NCBI RefSeq assembly: GCF_009760915.1
Contig: NZ_VIDQ01000068.1
Span: 1 to 41,150 of the forward strand
DNA from: Azohydromonas aeria
GTDB lineage: Bacteria; Pseudomonadota; Gammaproteobacteria; Burkholderiales; Burkholderiaceae_C
Direction of reading: 5' to 3'
DNA: 41,150 nt
Made by a program: the position numbers and the translations under genes. The notes below the pieces were generated by a model that ran no database searches, was not told the origin of the DNA, and saw only the letters and a list, made by a program, of their open reading frames with translations. Positions 40,477 to 41,150 of this stretch are shown piece by piece. Position 1 is the stretch's first letter. Each line of letters begins with the position of its first letter.

Positions 40477-41150
40477 GAGAGTTTCTAAGTGGCTCTAACC
40501 TTTTGAACTACGACGGCTGCAGGTGATGCCAGCAGATGAGCGCGCAGCCCAGCGTGAGGAAGGCTTGGTGGATGTCGGCCCGGCGCTCGAAGCGCGTACG
40601 CAGTCGGCGCATTTGATGCAGCCAAGCGATCGTGCGCTCCACTACCCAACGTTCCTTGCCCAACCCAGAGCCATGAGGCGTGCGGCGCCGAGCGATGAAC
40701 GGTCGGATGTGCAACAGGCGCAGCCAACGCCTGTGCGGCTCGGCATCGTAGGCCCGGTCGCCCAGCAGCGCCTTGGGGCGTCTGCGCGGGCGTCCGCGCT
40801 TGCCACGCACTGGCGGCACGGACTGCACCAGCTTGCGCAGTTGCGTGGAGTCGTGGCGGTTGGCGCTCGTGACGCTCGAAGCCAGCGGCACGCCTTGCGC
40901 GTCCGTAAGGACATGGTGCTTGCTGCCTTTTTTCCTCCTGTCCACGGGGCTGGGTCCGGTATGGTCGCCAGCGTGAACGGCGCGCACCGACGACGAGTCG
41001 ATGACGGCTCGCTCCCAGTTGATGCGATCGGCACCTCGCAGCCGCGCCAGCAACTCCGCGTGCAGCCTCTGCCATACGCCCACGGCTTGCCAGTCGCGCA
41101 GGCGTCGCCAGCACGTCATGCCGCACACGCCCATCTCCGCAGGCAGGTCC
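40477..41150 (-). mobile_element. IS5-family insertion sequence (runs past the right edge)
   Basis: The transposase marks an IS5-family element. Its left end is inferred at 40477, where GAGAGTTTCTAAGTGGCTC begins 31 bp from the transposase stop, after a TA dinucleotide; IS5-family ends often start with GAG and may duplicate a short TA-type target. The other terminal repeat is outside the window, so this end is provisional. It lies beside the broken dioxygenase genes. Confidence 0.55.
40508..41150 (-). CDS. IS5-family transposase, C-terminal part (cut by window edge)
   Basis: At least 210 residues of a DDE transposase are seen, and the frame remains open to the edge (DLPAEMGVCGMTCWRRLRDW). 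The catalytic triad: Asp in AVIDSSSVRAVHAG, Asp in LLGDRAYDAEP, Glu in RWVVERTIAWLHQMRRLRTR. The RRKKGSKHHVLTDAQGVPL segment and the end FLTLGCALICWHHL are typical of the IS5 family, probably the IS427 group, whose transposases are often made from two frames by frameshifting. That cannot be checked here because the 5' part is missing. The ATG at 41132-41134 is internal to the conserved domain and not the real start. Confidence 0.88.
   Translation of the reverse strand, partial: DLPAEMGVCGMTCWRRLRDWQAVGVWQRLHAELLARLRGADRINWERAVIDSSSVRAVHAGDHTGPSPVDRRKKGSKHHVLTDAQGVPLASSVTSANRHDSTQLRKLVQSVPPVRGKRGRPRRRPKALLGDRAYDAEPHRRWLRLLHIRPFIARRRTPHGSGLGKERWVVERTIAWLHQMRRLRTRFERRADIHQAFLTLGCALICWHHLQPS

Noticed and set aside
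40485..41126. Alternative minus-strand frame over the transposase
   Set aside because: It lacks the DDE residues; the frame ending at 40508 carries all of them.

Overview
The window is about 41 kb of very GC-rich DNA (roughly 70% by eye, almost every third codon base G or C). It looks like a chromosomal segment of a Betaproteobacterium, most likely Comamonadaceae (Burkholderiales). The basis is the gene order of a Comamonas-type protocatechuate 4,5-cleavage (pmd) operon, a small DUF6726-like lipoprotein, a DUF2189 membrane protein and a paoABC-type aldehyde oxidoreductase. I cannot name the genus. No tRNA, rRNA or CRISPR array was recognised.

Region 1 (1-5007), chemosensory signalling: a minus-strand operon reads MCP-like protein, CheY, STAS protein, CheA (CheA runs off the left edge), with a divergent MCP on the plus strand. 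Both receptors have altered signalling tips. Region 2 (5031-16382), phosphorelay and cyclic-di-GMP: three hybrid histidine kinases (PAS type, CHASE type, and a membrane type whose receiver is out of frame), a GAF-PAS-GGDEF diguanylate cyclase with I-site and GGDEF motif, and an EAL phosphodiesterase with a complete catalytic set.

Region 3 (16428-26350), aromatic catabolism: a small lipoprotein, a LysR regulator, then one long plus-strand operon: AAHS-type transporter, 4-oxalomesaconate hydratase, CHA aldolase, a DUF1932-type dehydrogenase, PDC hydrolase, a single-chain protocatechuate 4,5-dioxygenase (alpha and beta fused), CHMS dehydrogenase and an aldo/keto reductase. Together these take protocatechuate to pyruvate plus oxaloacetate. 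A recognisable oxalomesaconate tautomerase is not in the cluster.

Region 4 (26451-38794), mixed metabolism and envelope: an EamA transporter, hutF, a DUF2189 membrane protein, a Tat-exported molybdenum aldehyde oxidoreductase (paoABC order, with overlapping genes), an acyltransferase-3/SGNH protein, a BLUF blue-light sensor, a secreted proline-rich protein, an L,D-transpeptidase and an M23 peptidase.

Region 5 (38709-41150), a decaying second dioxygenase locus: a LysR gene diverges from a LigA-like pseudogene (amber codon plus a gap of about 16 bp relative to the fused paralogue) and a LigB-like gene cut off after about 45 residues. An IS5-family transposase follows and runs off the right edge. 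The fused dioxygenase in region 3 therefore seems to be the only intact copy here.
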